The notes under the pieces: model-generated
What the model was told of the DNA's origin: nothing
Databases searched by the model: none
What the model saw: only the letters and a program-made list of their open reading frames with translations
Position numbers and translations under genes: made by a program
Source of the DNA: JAEUMD01 sp937950105
Lineage (GTDB): Bacteria > Pseudomonadota > Alphaproteobacteria > Rhizobiales > Hyphomicrobiaceae
Assembly (NCBI GenBank): GCA_036821845.1
Contig: DAISIT010000002.1
Span: 1-64,000, forward strand
Length of the DNA: 64,000 bases
Direction: 5' to 3'
Shown: positions 1 through 10,500 of the stretch, one piece after another
Layout of the letters: every line of letters begins with the position of its first letter
Numbering within the stretch: position 1 is the first letter of the stretch

Positions 1-174
1 ATAGCCGGCCTTAACGTCATATGCGCGACGGCCTTGCGCTTGCCGTAAACCTGTTGGCCAATCGTCGCGCGCCGCTCGACATCCGGGCCGCGCTGCGCAG
101 GCTCGCGCCAGCCGTACTGAAGCGGCTCCGCGATCGCCATCATCCGACAGCAACTCGGTAAATCGTAGCTCGCC
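1..174. other. left edge, no supported gene
   Basis: No reading frame here has convincing coding character, and nothing links it to the gene that begins at 175. It probably holds the upstream region of that gene, with TCGTAGCTCGCC just before its ATG. A gene ending left of the window could reach in, but I cannot show it. Confidence 0.4.
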
Positions 175-738
175 ATGTCCGACACCAACACCTCGCTCCG
201 CTCTCGCACGCTTCGGGCCGCATCGCCCGCAACGCTGCGCGGCGCCATCGCCGCTCTCGCCGTTCTCGGTCTCGCCGCCGGTTCCCCGGCCGAGGCCGCC
301 GGCGCCAAGGAGGCCGGCATCTGGTACGACGATACCGGCAAGGGCGCCGTCGAGATCTATCCATGCGCCGACAAACTCTGCGGCCGCATCGTGTGGCTGC
401 GCGATCCGCTCGGCGCCGACGGCAGGCCGCTCTACGACGGCTACAATCCGAACACCCAGATGCGCGGCCGTCCGATCTGCGGACTCCAGATCCTCGGCAA
501 TCTGACCCGCCAGTCCGACGGCACGCTCGACGGCGGCTGGGTCTACGACCCGAAGGTCGGCAAGTCCTATGACGCGGCCCTGACGGTCGAAGGCCGCAAC
601 AATCTGATCCTGACAGGCTACAAGGGCGTGAAGCTGCTGTCGAAGTCGTTCACCTGGACCCGCGCACCGGCCAATCTGCCGTCGTGCAACGTCACCGCAC
701 CGGCACCCGCCAGCGCGCCGCGTTCATCGAGCCGCTGA
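175..738 (+). CDS. DUF2147-family exported protein
   Basis: The 187-aa protein has an Ala-rich hydrophobic stretch at about residues 22-42 ending in an Ala-x-Ala-like site (AEAAG), so it is probably exported to the periplasm. The mature part starts with GIWYDDTGKGAVEIYPC and continues with LCGRIVWL, which is the pattern of the DUF2147 family: a small beta-rich domain with W, two Cys and a G-R-I-V-WL core. The C-terminus is a low-complexity Ala/Pro/Ser tail. The molecular function of the family is unknown. It stands alone, converging on the hydrolase gene across a strong hairpin. The start at 175 is the only ATG ahead of the signal peptide. Confidence 0.8.
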   Translation: MSDTNTSLRSRTLRAASPATLRGAIAALAVLGLAAGSPAEAAGAKEAGIWYDDTGKGAVEIYPCADKLCGRIVWLRDPLGADGRPLYDGYNPNTQMRGRPICGLQILGNLTRQSDGTLDGGWVYDPKVGKSYDAALTVEGRNNLILTGYKGVKLLSKSFTWTRAPANLPSCNVTAPAPASAPRSSSR

Positions 739-769
739 AAGTCGCCAACAGTCGCATCGAGTTGCAGGT

Positions 770-798
770 GGGGCCGCGCGATACCGTCGCGTGGCCCC
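770..798. terminator. hairpin between convergent genes
   Basis: An 11-bp stem (770-780 with 788-798, one G-U pair) closes a 7-nt loop, in the 74-bp gap between two convergent genes. There is no clean T tract on either side, so termination is inferred from stem strength and position. It could serve both strands. Confidence 0.55.
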
Positions 799-812
799 GA
801 TCTCGTTTCGCG

Positions 813-1706
813 CTACTCGGCCGCCACCGTATTGAGGCGCGTCTGCGCATTGAGCGGACGCACGGTACGCTCGGCGGCACGCTCGGCCGCCACAAGGCGT
901 TCCGCGAAATCGACGGCGCGATCGACCACCAGGTTCCGCTGCCGGTCGAGCGTGACCATGTGGTAGCAGTCGTCGAGCACCAGCATTTCGACCATGCCGG
1001 AGAGCCCGCGCTGCAGCTTGAAGGCATTGGAGATGTCGCTCTGGTCGTCGTGGCGCGGATGCATGATGAGCGTCGGCTGGGCGATGCCCGAGATCTCACG
1101 CTTCACGACGGCGACCAGACGCCGGAACTCCAGCACGAGACCGCCGCCGCGACCGAACAGATCCTCGACCGGACGATCGTCCGTGGCGAAGCTGTCGAGT
1201 ACGAACTTGCGGATGCGCTCGTCCTTGATACCGAACGGCTGACGCTGCCTGAAATGGAACAGGCGCGCCGAGAAGCGGTCCTGCACCAGGCGGAAGAAGT
1301 TGAAGTACCACGGGATCGCCCAGCCGTTCGGCCACAGCGTCGGCGCGAACAGCATGAGCCCCTTGATCTTGCCCTGACGCTGCGCGGCAAGGTGCAGCGC
1401 CAGCACGGCGCCAGCCGACAGGCCGCCGACATAGATCGTATCGCAGTGCTCAGCCAGTTCGTCGTAGGCCGCCTCGATACCTGCGTACCAGTCCTGCCAG
1501 GTGGAGATGCCCGAAACGTCGGTTCCGGCGGTCATGCCGGGCACGAACGGACAGCTCACCGAGAACCCGCAGCGGCCCAGCCCTTGTGCAAGGAACCTCA
1601 GCTCGACAGGCGTGCCACCCAGGCTGTGCACGAGGAGAACGCCGGTGCGCCCGCCCTCGATCTTGTACGTGCCCTGGTGGCCTTTGCTTTTATCGTTCTT
1701 GTTCAT
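813..1706 (-). CDS. alpha/beta hydrolase (carboxylesterase/lipase type)
   Basis: The 297-aa cytoplasmic protein has an alpha/beta-hydrolase fold. LLVHSLGGTP at about 24-33 is the oxyanion-hole region and GLSAG at 95-99 the nucleophile elbow, with Ser97. An Asp from the HPRHDD stretch (220/221) and His249 in DCYHM would complete the triad. The overall pattern resembles Est30-type carboxylesterases and monoacylglycerol lipases. The natural substrate cannot be told from sequence. It is a single gene with no partner on its strand. The start codon follows a poor ribosome binding site, but no better in-frame start lies before the first beta strand. Confidence 0.8.
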   Translation of the reverse strand: MNKNDKSKGHQGTYKIEGGRTGVLLVHSLGGTPVELRFLAQGLGRCGFSVSCPFVPGMTAGTDVSGISTWQDWYAGIEAAYDELAEHCDTIYVGGLSAGAVLALHLAAQRQGKIKGLMLFAPTLWPNGWAIPWYFNFFRLVQDRFSARLFHFRQRQPFGIKDERIRKFVLDSFATDDRPVEDLFGRGGGLVLEFRRLVAVVKREISGIAQPTLIMHPRHDDQSDISNAFKLQRGLSGMVEMLVLDDCYHMVTLDRQRNLVVDRAVDFAERLVAAERAAERTVRPLNAQTRLNTVAAE

Positions 1707-2664
1707 GCAGTTAACTGAACTCGCTCTTACGCCACTCCAATTAACGAGTAGCCCATGATCGTCCCAGCCGCCAAGCCCGTTTTTTGACGCAAGGCCTGAC
1801 GCCGCTCACTTCAAGTCGTCTACGTGCTGCCCGCCGGAATTCGACCGCGCATGTCGCACCGCGGCGCCGGCGAGTAGATTGTCGGGGCAGAAACGATCTG
1901 CCACCTGCAACAAATCACCCCCGGCCGGTGGGCCGTGGATAGACGCCGGGACGTCCTTCCGCCCCTGCGTCCTGACCGGCAACTGCCGGTAATCGAAGCT
2001 GGTTTTGCGTCATTCACCGTCTGCGAAAGACATGATGACCGAAACTCAGCCGCCTGCTGTAACGAACGGAACAGGCTTGTCGTTCACTCCATTGTGCATC
2101 GCACAATAAACTGCCGCGAGTCAATTGGACCCGGGCCGGGGTCACTTCGGTTCGGCGTGCGGCCGAAATGTGGCAACTGCTGCGGTTGCGGCCAACTGGC
2201 GCGCTAGCCGGCGCTGCCTGCAACACTCGAAATGCTGCAACGCAACACGCAACACTCATGTTGAAGCCCGGCCTCGCCTCCTCGTCCACGAACTGTCCGA
2301 AGGTCGCCTCCCTTCCCGGCTCGGTTTTGAGAATACTCGGCTTTTGCCATCGAGGCCGTTGCGAGCCTCGGCTATGCTTAATGCTATGTGACGATGGCGG
2401 AGGGCCGCTTGCCTCGGCCGGCGCGGCATCGACCGCTGTCCACCGCACCACATGCACGGCCGGCCGCGCTCGCCACGCCCCGGCGCGACAACGCGCCACG
2501 CCGCGGCCCGGTTCGAGAAACACTGTTTTCGGCCACTGCGGAGCCCATCACGGTTGCTGCGCATTTACGATATACTTTCCATCGGCGGGCCGGCCCGTCG
2601 CACGCCCGCGGCCGCGCCTGGCGTTGCACCGGCTCTCGGTCCCGCCCGACGAGGAGCCCTGATT
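1707..2664. other. 958-bp region without a supported gene
   Basis: This is the upstream region of both the hydrolase (minus strand) and the 653-aa protein (plus strand), so it must hold two divergent promoters. I could not identify either with confidence. Several open frames overlap here in opposite directions but none has a recognisable protein pattern. Around 2219-2261 there is a cluster of short direct repeats (CAACACTC twice, GCAAC several times). Unrecognised small genes or a leader RNA remain possible. Confidence 0.4.
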
Positions 2665-4626
2665 TTGCATTGCATCGCCGTCCGCGCCGTTTCCGCCATC
2701 ACGGCCGCCAGCCTCGCGCTCACCAGCCTGCCTGCGCAGCTTCGCGCGGGAGAGACGCAGCAATCCCCGCCGATGGTGCGCGGCAATGCGGCCGACATCG
2801 ACGCGGCCGGCGCACTCAGGGCCTTTGGCGCGTCCCCCGCGACAGGCAGCCCGCCCGCCGCCGCCCCGACTGCCTTGTCGCGCGCCGATTACGAGGCCTG
2901 TCAGACGACCGACGAGCCGACCTTCCGCAAGGCCATCGAGACCATCACGTCCAAGGCACTTTCGAGCGGCCTCGCCAGCGTCGACTACAAGGCGCTGGTC
3001 GAGGACCAGTGGCGGGCACAGGGCCTCGACCAGATCGTCGACCAGCGCGTCGACGTCGCCGTCGCCGAGGTTCGCGACGAGACGAGCTGGGGCAACCTGA
3101 TCTCCTCGCTTGCCAACAAGGACAAGGCGCAGGCCCTGGCAACCGCCGTGGCCGAGCGCGTCTACCGCTCCGAGGCGGTCAAGACCGGCATCGAGGGGCT
3201 GGCCACCGGCGTCGGCCGCGAGATCGGCAAGAACCTCGAGATGGCGAGTGTCGACGCCAGTGAGCCGGCGCTCAAATGCCTGCAGGCGTTCCTCGGTCCC
3301 CGCTACGGCACCGCCGTCGCCCGCATCGTCACGCAGAACGCGGAAGGCGAGTTCCGGGCCGACGCCGGCAAGGGCGCCGCCGAGGTGACCTCGGGCGATG
3401 TGCTGCGCCAATCGAGCGGCGGCATCACCGGCGCCGCCGTAATCCTGTTGCGCCGGCAGATGGCCAACATCGCGACGCGCATCGGCCAACGGCTCGTCGG
3501 TACGATTCTGGCGCGACTGGTCACGGTCGTCGCCGGCGGCGTCGGTCTGGTGCTCATCGCCAAGGACATCTGGGACCTGCGCCACGGCGTTCTGCCGATC
3601 GTCGCCAGCGAAATGAAGGCCCCGGCCACCAAGGAGAAGGTGCGCGAGGAACTGGCCACCGCGCTCTCCGAACAAATCCGCGATCACGTCGGCGAAATCT
3701 CTGTGAAGACGTCGGAGTTGGTGATCGAGGTCTGGCACGGCTTCCGCCGGGCGCACGCCATGGTCCTCGATACTGCTGAGAAGGATGATCGCTTCCGCGC
3801 CTACCTCGATACACTTTCGCCCGCCGAATTGCCGCGCCTAGACGAAGTGACCGCGCTGGTGCTCGCGGACGAGGGCCCGGCCGGACTGCAAGCGCGTCTT
3901 GCCAACGGCACGCTCGACGAAGCCGTGCGCCGCCTTCCTGCCCCGGCGATGGAGATCGCGCGCACCACCCGCTCGCTGGCGACGGGGTTCGAGTGGGCGG
4001 CGGTGGCGGGCGACAAGATCGGTGCCGTGCTCGACAACGAGATCTACAGGCGCACCAAGCCATCGGAACTGACGTCCGCCAGCCTGACACGCATTCTGGA
4101 TGTCGGAGACCGGCTGGCGATTTCGCGCCTCGCCAGCATCAGCCGGGGCGCGCGCGACACGCTGTTCGATCTCGACACCGCCGAACTCAGAACGCTGTCA
4201 CGCAACGTGACGGAAAGCGAACTCGAGACGCTCGCCGGGTACCTCGGCGGGTTGGCCAAGGCACCGCGCGACCGCGTGTTGAAGGCGCTCGCCACCGAAC
4301 CGACCACCATGAAACTGATCGCCTCCGAGCAATTGCGACGCGCCGTCGTGACGAGCCGCGATCAGTCGGCGGCGGTCGAGATCATGCTCAGGCCGCAGGG
4401 GCTTGTCGATCCGGTCGCCGCCTACGAGGACATCCGCCTCGCCTGGGAGGGCCGCGTGCAGCCGATGCTGATCTGGGAAAAGCATCCCGCGGCCATCGTG
4501 GCGCTCGGCATTGTCGGGCTGCTGTTCGTTCTGTTTCTCTGGCGTCTGCTGGTTCCGCGCCGCCGTCGCGCCGACACCGCCCCTCCCGTCGCCACGGAAC
4601 AGAAGCCGGCGACCGGCAATAACTGA
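2665..4626 (+). CDS. unknown exported protein with C-terminal membrane anchor
   Basis: I do not recognise this protein. The open frame extends upstream to 2452, but I place the start at the TTG at 2665 because GAGGAG at 2651-2656 sits 8 nt before it and a signal-peptide-like segment (AVSAITAASLALTSLPA) follows at once. That gives 653 aa. The body is charged and probably helical, with repeated Glu/Lys/Arg-rich stretches. One hydrophobic segment lies at about 270-295 (LVTVVAGGVGLVLIAKDIW). A strong transmembrane helix sits near the end (AIVALGIVGLLFVLFLWRLL), followed by an Arg-rich tail. The likely topology is a large periplasmic domain tied to the inner membrane. If the TTG start is wrong, the N-terminus is longer and Arg-rich. 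Confidence 0.7.
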   Translation: MHCIAVRAVSAITAASLALTSLPAQLRAGETQQSPPMVRGNAADIDAAGALRAFGASPATGSPPAAAPTALSRADYEACQTTDEPTFRKAIETITSKALSSGLASVDYKALVEDQWRAQGLDQIVDQRVDVAVAEVRDETSWGNLISSLANKDKAQALATAVAERVYRSEAVKTGIEGLATGVGREIGKNLEMASVDASEPALKCLQAFLGPRYGTAVARIVTQNAEGEFRADAGKGAAEVTSGDVLRQSSGGITGAAVILLRRQMANIATRIGQRLVGTILARLVTVVAGGVGLVLIAKDIWDLRHGVLPIVASEMKAPATKEKVREELATALSEQIRDHVGEISVKTSELVIEVWHGFRRAHAMVLDTAEKDDRFRAYLDTLSPAELPRLDEVTALVLADEGPAGLQARLANGTLDEAVRRLPAPAMEIARTTRSLATGFEWAAVAGDKIGAVLDNEIYRRTKPSELTSASLTRILDVGDRLAISRLASISRGARDTLFDLDTAELRTLSRNVTESELETLAGYLGGLAKAPRDRVLKALATEPTTMKLIASEQLRRAVVTSRDQSAAVEIMLRPQGLVDPVAAYEDIRLAWEGRVQPMLIWEKHPAAIVALGIVGLLFVLFLWRLLVPRRRRADTAPPVATEQKPATGNN

Positions 4627-4759
4627 CCGCGCAGACGGCGCGCGCCAGGCACGGCCTGTCGACTGCCGGAAGTTCCCCGGCATTGCCCCCGACTCTGTCG
4701 GAACCTGACCCGCATCAGACCGTTAGCTCCGCATGGACAATAAGCACCAAGGAGTTGAC

Positions 4760-5083
4760 ATGACGCGCAAACACATCTCGGGCGTACTGACCGCTGCGGC
4801 TCTTACGCTGGCCGCCGTCACCCTCTCGGCCAACGCCCAGACCGCGACGCAGCCGCCGCCCATCAAGGATGACGCCGGCACCGTACCGTCGAAGCCGGGT
4901 AGTCCGGCGCCGGGATCGTCCAACGCGCCGAGCAACATGGCGCCTGCTCCCAGCACCGCCGAGACCACGACGCCGGCACCGGGGGCTGCCTCGCAGGACA
5001 GCCAGATGACGAAGCAGACCAACCCAGGTCCGGCTGGCCGCACGCCCGAAGAGCCGCAGCCGAACAGCCCGGCGGTGAAGTAA
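4760..5083 (+). CDS. small secreted proline-rich protein
   Basis: The 107-aa protein starts at the ATG at 4760, preceded by AAGGAG (4749-4754); an in-frame ATG at 4733 has no such site. A signal peptide (ISGVLTAAALTLAAVTLSANAQ) is followed by a disordered mature chain of Pro, Ala, Ser, Thr and Asn with no Cys. No domain can be recognised. Such proteins are common in Hyphomicrobiales periplasms, with no known function. It is monocistronic, with a strong terminator directly behind it. Confidence 0.7.
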   Translation: MTRKHISGVLTAAALTLAAVTLSANAQTATQPPPIKDDAGTVPSKPGSPAPGSSNAPSNMAPAPSTAETTTPAPGAASQDSQMTKQTNPGPAGRTPEEPQPNSPAVK

Positions 5084-5096
5084 CCCCGGTAACGAA

Positions 5097-5124
5097 AAAG
5101 CCGCGATCCCTGGATCGCGGCTTT
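5097..5124. terminator. bidirectional intrinsic terminator
   Basis: A 12-13-bp perfect stem (5097-5109 with 5112-5124) is flanked by A-rich sequence on the left and TTTCTTT on the right, so both transcripts see a U tract. It lies between the proline-rich gene and the convergent CAP-domain gene and can stop both. Confidence 0.85.
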
Positions 5125-5153
5125 CTTTGCAAGTCGGATCCTGACGTCGCGCC

Positions 5154-5822
5154 TCACATCGACGAGCCGATGACCAGCGTCCAGAACGACTTGAACTCGG
5201 TTTTCGGCTCGTTGACGAGCGCCAGCCCCATGTGCTCGCCATCGGCGAGCAGCAGGTTCTTGTTGTGGCCGGGGCTGTTCTTCCAGCCCTTCATGACTTC
5301 TTCGAACGAAGCTTGCCCGGTGCCGACGTTCTCGGCGGCGAGGCGCGCCTTGTAGCCCGCGCGCTTGACGCGATCCCACGGATTCGAGCCGTCCGAGCCA
5401 TAGTGTGAGATGCGGTCCCATTTGGCGAGATCGCGCGAATGATCCTTGGCCGCGGCGGTCAGCTCCGCGTTGATCTTCAGCGGCTTCAGGCCGTTGTCCT
5501 TGCGGTACTGGTTGATGAGGTCGCGCGCCATCTCGACGTTGAGCTGGGTCTGCGAATAATCGCGATCGGAGAGGGCACCCGACGGCGCCGTCTCGTAGCT
5601 GCCGCGCGGCGCGCGATCGTCGAGCTTTGCGACCTGAACGCCCTTTACGCTCGTTCCGGAACGGCCGGACGGCTCACCGCCGAGCGACGAGTTGCCTTTG
5701 GGGCGAGAGATCGATGCTGTGGCCTGGGGGGTGTCGGCGAAACCCGACGAGATGGCATCCGAGTTGACGGCACAGCCGGTGACACCGATGGCCGCGAGGC
5801 CAAGGAGGATGACGCGATACAT
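5154..5822 (-). CDS. CAP-domain (SCP/PR-1-like) lipoprotein
   Basis: The 222-aa protein starts at the ATG at 5822, with GGGAG 8 nt upstream; an upstream in-frame ATG at 5867 would put 15 extra residues before the signal peptide. The N-terminus (LLGLAAIGVTGC) is a lipoprotein signal with lipidation at the Cys. After a low-complexity linker, the C-terminal half is a CAP domain: MARDLINQYRKDNGLKPL, then AKDHSRDLAKWDRISHYG, ENVGTGQ, and SPGHNKNLL. The conserved His and Glu of the CAP cavity are present. Bacterial CAP proteins act outside the cytoplasm and their activities are mostly unknown. The gene is monocistronic. Confidence 0.85.
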   Translation of the reverse strand: MYRVILLGLAAIGVTGCAVNSDAISSGFADTPQATASISRPKGNSSLGGEPSGRSGTSVKGVQVAKLDDRAPRGSYETAPSGALSDRDYSQTQLNVEMARDLINQYRKDNGLKPLKINAELTAAAKDHSRDLAKWDRISHYGSDGSNPWDRVKRAGYKARLAAENVGTGQASFEEVMKGWKNSPGHNKNLLLADGEHMGLALVNEPKTEFKSFWTLVIGSSM

Positions 5823-6318
5823 GAGACTTACTCCCGCCGATTGAGACACGGCTTCTCTCCTCATCATCGCTCAGCCCGGTTAACCGGCCGTTAACGCTAA
5901 CGCGAAAGCTCGAATTGCCTCGGTGTCAGTGACAGACGGGCAACCCTGCCGAACGCTCGCGCGTGGCCGCATCGGGCGCACCGTGCTCGCCGGCCACTCG
6001 GTCATCTCGTGGAGTCGTCCCCTCAACGACGCTCTCATCAGGCCCGAATAAGGTGTCGGCAATTGGGCGCCTGGCGGGCGAAACCTCGGCGGAGCGTCAG
6101 AATCCGGGGGCCAAAAGGTGCAGACGCGCATCATGGTTAACGCGCGCTGACCGGCCCCGCGCCGAAGCCGTGGAGAACACGGGTTGCAGGTGGCATCCGC
6201 GCTTCCATCACTCCGGCCAGGAAACCACACTGGCACGAACGGGCCGATCGATTCGGCCGGACGCCTCGGTGACGCCGGACCGGCTCGGCGAGACTATTCG
6301 TTTGGGGACGCGCGACGC
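5823..6318. other. 496-bp divergent intergenic region
   Basis: This separates the minus-strand CAP gene from the plus-strand unit at 6319 and should contain both promoters. The frame of the downstream gene stays open back to 6184, but that stretch lacks the composition of the protein and has no good ribosome binding site. I see no RNA gene or repeat. Confidence 0.4.
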
Positions 6319-7512
6319 ATGGCAACCATGACCAGCAACCGGCCGTCGGCTGCCGACAAGCAACCGCACGAGACAGGTATCGCCGTTTCGCCGCTGCGCG
6401 ATCTGGTGCTGGTTCGCATTGCCTGCGACGGCGGCGCGACGCGCGCCGAGACGATCCGCGACCTCGGCCAGATGGTGGCGCATCGCCTTTCGCCGGGGGA
6501 ATGGCGCCAGACCGCCGAGGACGCGCTCGTCGGGCTGGTGGCGACGGGCCTCGCCAGCGAGAAGCGCGGCCGTTACGAGGCGACCGCGGCCGGCACGGAG
6601 CGGGCGGCAATGTATCTGGTGCTGCGCCAGCCGGCGAAGCTCGGACCGTGGACCGAAGTCCGCGACGCCCAGTTGATCGCCCGCGCCCTCGGCCTCGAAG
6701 CAGAGTCGACACCGAAGTTGAAGGCGCTCGGCACGCCAGAGGGGTTGCGCGCCGTCGTGGTGCAGCGCGCGTTCGGGCTGCCGCGCCGGCTCAAGACCTC
6801 GCCCGCAAGGCTGCGCGCCGAACTCGCCATCGTCGCTCTCGAACGCGCCTTCGGCAACAAGCTGAAGGCCAGCCTCGGCTCGGGTGGCGGTCTCTCCGCC
6901 AAGGCCGGACGCATGCTCGCCGCGCAACTGTCGCGCCGCCCGCGCGACTTCGGCACCGACAGCAAGCTGATCGCGGCGCTTGCCGCCGAGCACACCGACG
7001 CGGCGCAGCCGTCGCTCGATGTTCTCCGCACGGCGATCCTGAAGCGCTTCATCAACGAGACGCTGACGCCCGCCAGCGCACAAATCGAGCCGGCCGCAAC
7101 CGCGGCGCACGCACGCGCTCCTGCCGATCGCCGGGTTGCAGCGCCAGCCGCAGGTAAAGCCCCGCTGCCGGACAACGACACCGATCCCGCTGGCGCCGGC
7201 GTGCCACTGTTGCGCCCGGACCTCGATACCTTCGCCGCCGAGGTGGTGCGCCACGCCGCGCCCGTGTCCGAGGGCTGGTCAGGCAATCGCAAGGCGTTTA
7301 TCTCTCATGTCTGGCCGTCGATTCGTGAGTCACGGCCCGAGTGGGGACTTTCCGAGATCGAGTTCAAGTGCATGCTGGTGGAGGCGCACCGGGCAGGGCG
7401 CCTTGCGCTGTCGAGCGCCGACCTCAAGAGCAAGAGCAACATCAAGGACATCCAGGACTCCGCGATCAGCTGGATGAACACGGTCTGGCACTACGTTCGG
7501 GTCGAGGACTGA
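6319..7512 (+). CDS. unknown protein, partner of the dual ATPase
   Basis: I do not recognise this 397-aa protein. The start chosen is ATG 6319 (MATMTSNRP), with GGGGA 13 nt upstream; ATG 6328 is an alternative. The first 90 residues look like a winged-helix region: a helix, then LSPGEWRQTAEDALVGLVATG and EKRGRYEATAAG as the wing. A helical central part (RALGLEAESTPKLKALGTPEG) follows, then a Pro/Ala-rich linker (about 245-285). The conserved-looking C-terminal domain begins around DTFAAEVVRHAA and ends at TVWHYVRVED. It has no signal peptide or membrane helix and no enzyme motif. Only 65 bp separate it from the dual-ATPase gene on the same strand, which suggests one operon and a shared job, perhaps as specificity or DNA-binding subunit. 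Confidence 0.7.
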   Translation: MATMTSNRPSAADKQPHETGIAVSPLRDLVLVRIACDGGATRAETIRDLGQMVAHRLSPGEWRQTAEDALVGLVATGLASEKRGRYEATAAGTERAAMYLVLRQPAKLGPWTEVRDAQLIARALGLEAESTPKLKALGTPEGLRAVVVQRAFGLPRRLKTSPARLRAELAIVALERAFGNKLKASLGSGGGLSAKAGRMLAAQLSRRPRDFGTDSKLIAALAAEHTDAAQPSLDVLRTAILKRFINETLTPASAQIEPAATAAHARAPADRRVAAPAAGKAPLPDNDTDPAGAGVPLLRPDLDTFAAEVVRHAAPVSEGWSGNRKAFISHVWPSIRESRPEWGLSEIEFKCMLVEAHRAGRLALSSADLKSKSNIKDIQDSAISWMNTVWHYVRVED

Positions 7513-7577
7513 CGCGTCCGAGGCTTTCCGCCACCCACCCGCGTTGCGATCACGAGCGTCCAGGGACTGCGAATTCG

Positions 7578-10500
7578 ATGCACCAACCGGCTCACAAGGC
7601 TGCCCGGCCCGATACATTGTCGAAGGCCTTCGAGCACTCCATCACCTGGGAGGACGACATCTGGCGTGCCGACCCGGTCGATGTCGAGGAGGTGCACCAG
7701 AAAGCGCGTCGCAAGTTCTTCTCCCTGCTCGACACCATCACAGCAGCGAAAAGCCAGGCTGCAGCCGCCACGCAATCGCGCATCCTGCTGTTCCACGGCC
7801 AGTCCGGCGCCGGCAAGACGCACCTCATTCGCGCGCTGCGTACCGGCGCGCACCGCTCCGGCAAGGGCTACCTCGGCTATGCGCAGATGTCGCCCGACAT
7901 CGCCAACTACGCCGACTATTACCTGCGCCGCCTGATCGCCTCGCTCGAGCGCCCCTACGATCCCGACAAGGGCGGGGACAGCGGCCTGTCGCGCCTGACG
8001 CGCGGCCTCGTCGCCGCCGCCGACATGGTGCCGGCCGCAGAGCTGGAAAAGCTCGCCGAGGGCACGCTCGACGACAAGCAGCTCGCGCGCCTCGTGCACG
8101 ATCTCGCCGACGCCATCGTCGCGGCGCCGAAGTTCGCGCGCGAGAACATCGACATCAACATCATCCGCGCGTTGCTCTACCTCGAGCGGCGCGACCCGCG
8201 CATCGAGAGCCGTATCCGCCAGTATCTGCAGTGCCGGCCGCTCAACGAGATGTCGCTGGCGAGCGTCGGCGCGCTCGATGCCAACGTCGGCGACGGCCGC
8301 GCTTTCGACATCATCGAAGGCCTCGGCCGCCTGATGTGGGTGGTCGACGGCGCCAGCCTCGTCTTCTGCATCGATCAGGTCGAGGACCTGCGCTTCTTCG
8401 ACGACGCCGAGGAGCGCTTCCAGAAGGCCGTGCGCGATCTCATCCAGATCGCCAACCGCGTGCCGACCGCGATCATCCTGATTTCCTGCCTCGACGACTT
8501 CTATGCGCAGGTGCGCGAGCCGCTGGCGCAATCGTATCGCGACCGCATCGAGAAGGCCGGCCCGGTCGCGCTCTTTGAAAGCCGCACGGCGGAGGAGGCG
8601 CGCCTCATCATCGCCAAGCGCCTGAGCCACGAGGCGGAGAGCCGCGACGACGCCATCGTCTATTCCGATCCCTCGGCCTATTTCGGGCCGCAGTTCTTCG
8701 AGGAATTCTCCGGCCTTTCGACGCGCCGCCTGCTCGAACATGCGCAGACGCGCCTGCGCGCCGAAGCGGCGGAGGAAGCTGAAGCGGCGCCTCCGCCGCC
8801 AGACCGCAACCTCGTCAAGCCGAGCGCTTCGTGGCTTTCGACGCTCTCGGCCGTGCTCGGCATGGCGCCCGAGCATTCCGAGCAGAAGCTGGCGCCGATC
8901 CCGCTGATCGAGGTCGACTACCGCGACATGTGGGAGCGCTTCCACAATGCGTCGGAAGCCGAGATCCCGTCCGACGACATCGAGCTGATGGACGAGCTCG
9001 CGGCCGCGCTGAAGCTCGCCGAGAGCGAGTGGGGCGGCGCCGTCGAGCTGACGACGACGCGGCTCGAGGTCGCCGACGACCTGCCGGCGATGGACCTCAC
9101 CATCCGCCAGCGCAACGGGCTCGCGACCGAAGTCCGCGTGTTCCTGTGCAACCGCAAAATCCAGGGCGGCGCCTTCAAGCGCCAGCTCGACACCGCGCTG
9201 CTGCACCTCGGCGGCAAGGCGTGCTTCATCCTGCGCGCCAGCGACTACCCGCCCAACACCAAGAGCCAGGCCGCGCAATCCATGCGCAAGTTCCGCGAGA
9301 GCGGAGGGCGCGCGCTGTCGGTGCCGATCGCCGAGTGGGAGCGCATGATCTCCGTGCGCCAGTTTCACGCGCACCATCGCAACGATCCGGGCTTCTCCGG
9401 CTGGTTCAGCGAAGCAAAGCTGCTCTCCAACCTCATCGTCATCATCCAGCTGCTGCGGCTCGACCTGCTCGGCCGCGTGCTGCCGCGCGTGGTCGGCGGT
9501 TCGGACGCGGCGCGCACACCCGACGCGAGGACACCGCGACTGCCGCGCCCCGCGGGCGAGACGAGCGCGTGGCAGCAGGGCCCGCAGGCGACCTTCGACG
9601 CGGTCGCATCCGCGTTCGCCGCCGAGATCATCGAGGGCAACGCCACCGAGGTTGCAGCAGCGCCCCCCGCAGACGGCGCGCAGGTCGAAGAGGAGCTGCC
9701 GCTGTCCGTCATCCTCGACGAGACCGGCGGCGGCGCCAAGAGCATCCTCGCCGGCCGCGACATCGCCAACCGCAACCGCCCGGTGACGCTCAACCCGAGC
9801 GTCATGAAACGCCACGCCGCGGTGCTCGGCGGCTCCGGCTCGGGCAAGACCACGCTCGCCCTGTCGCTGATCGAGCAGCTTCTGCAACGCGGCATCCCGG
9901 CGATCCTGCTCGACCGCAAGGGCGACCTCTGCTCCTACGCCAACCCGGAAGTCTGGCGCGCCGACGACGACGAGAGCGCCGAGCGCCGCGCCGACCGCGA
10001 GCGCCTCGCCGACGCCATCGACGTCGCCGTCTATACGCCCGGGCGCGCCTCGGGCCGGCCGATCTCCATTACGCTGCTGCCGAACGGCATCAACGAGCTG
10101 CCCGACCACGAGCAGCAGTTGCTCGCCAACCTTTCGGCGGCCGCGCTCGGCGACATGCTGCACCTGAAGAACTCGGCGACTCACCAGAAGCAGTCCGGCA
10201 CACTGTCGGTCGCGCTGCGCATTCTCGGCGCGCGCCACAGCCGCGAGGTGACACTCGCCGACCTCATCAACCTGCTCGAAGATGAAGACCCCGAGCTGAC
10301 CGACCTGACGCAGCGCATGGACCCCTCGGGCAAGCTGCGCCGCGATCTCGTCGCGCAACTCGACTCGCTCCGCCATCGCAACGCCGCGCTGTTCGAAGGC
10401 GGCGGCGAGAGCATGTCGATGGAGAGTTTCCTCGGCCTTGGACCCTACGCCCGCGAAGGCCGCACGCGCCTGTCGATCATCTACACAGGCTTCCTCGGCG

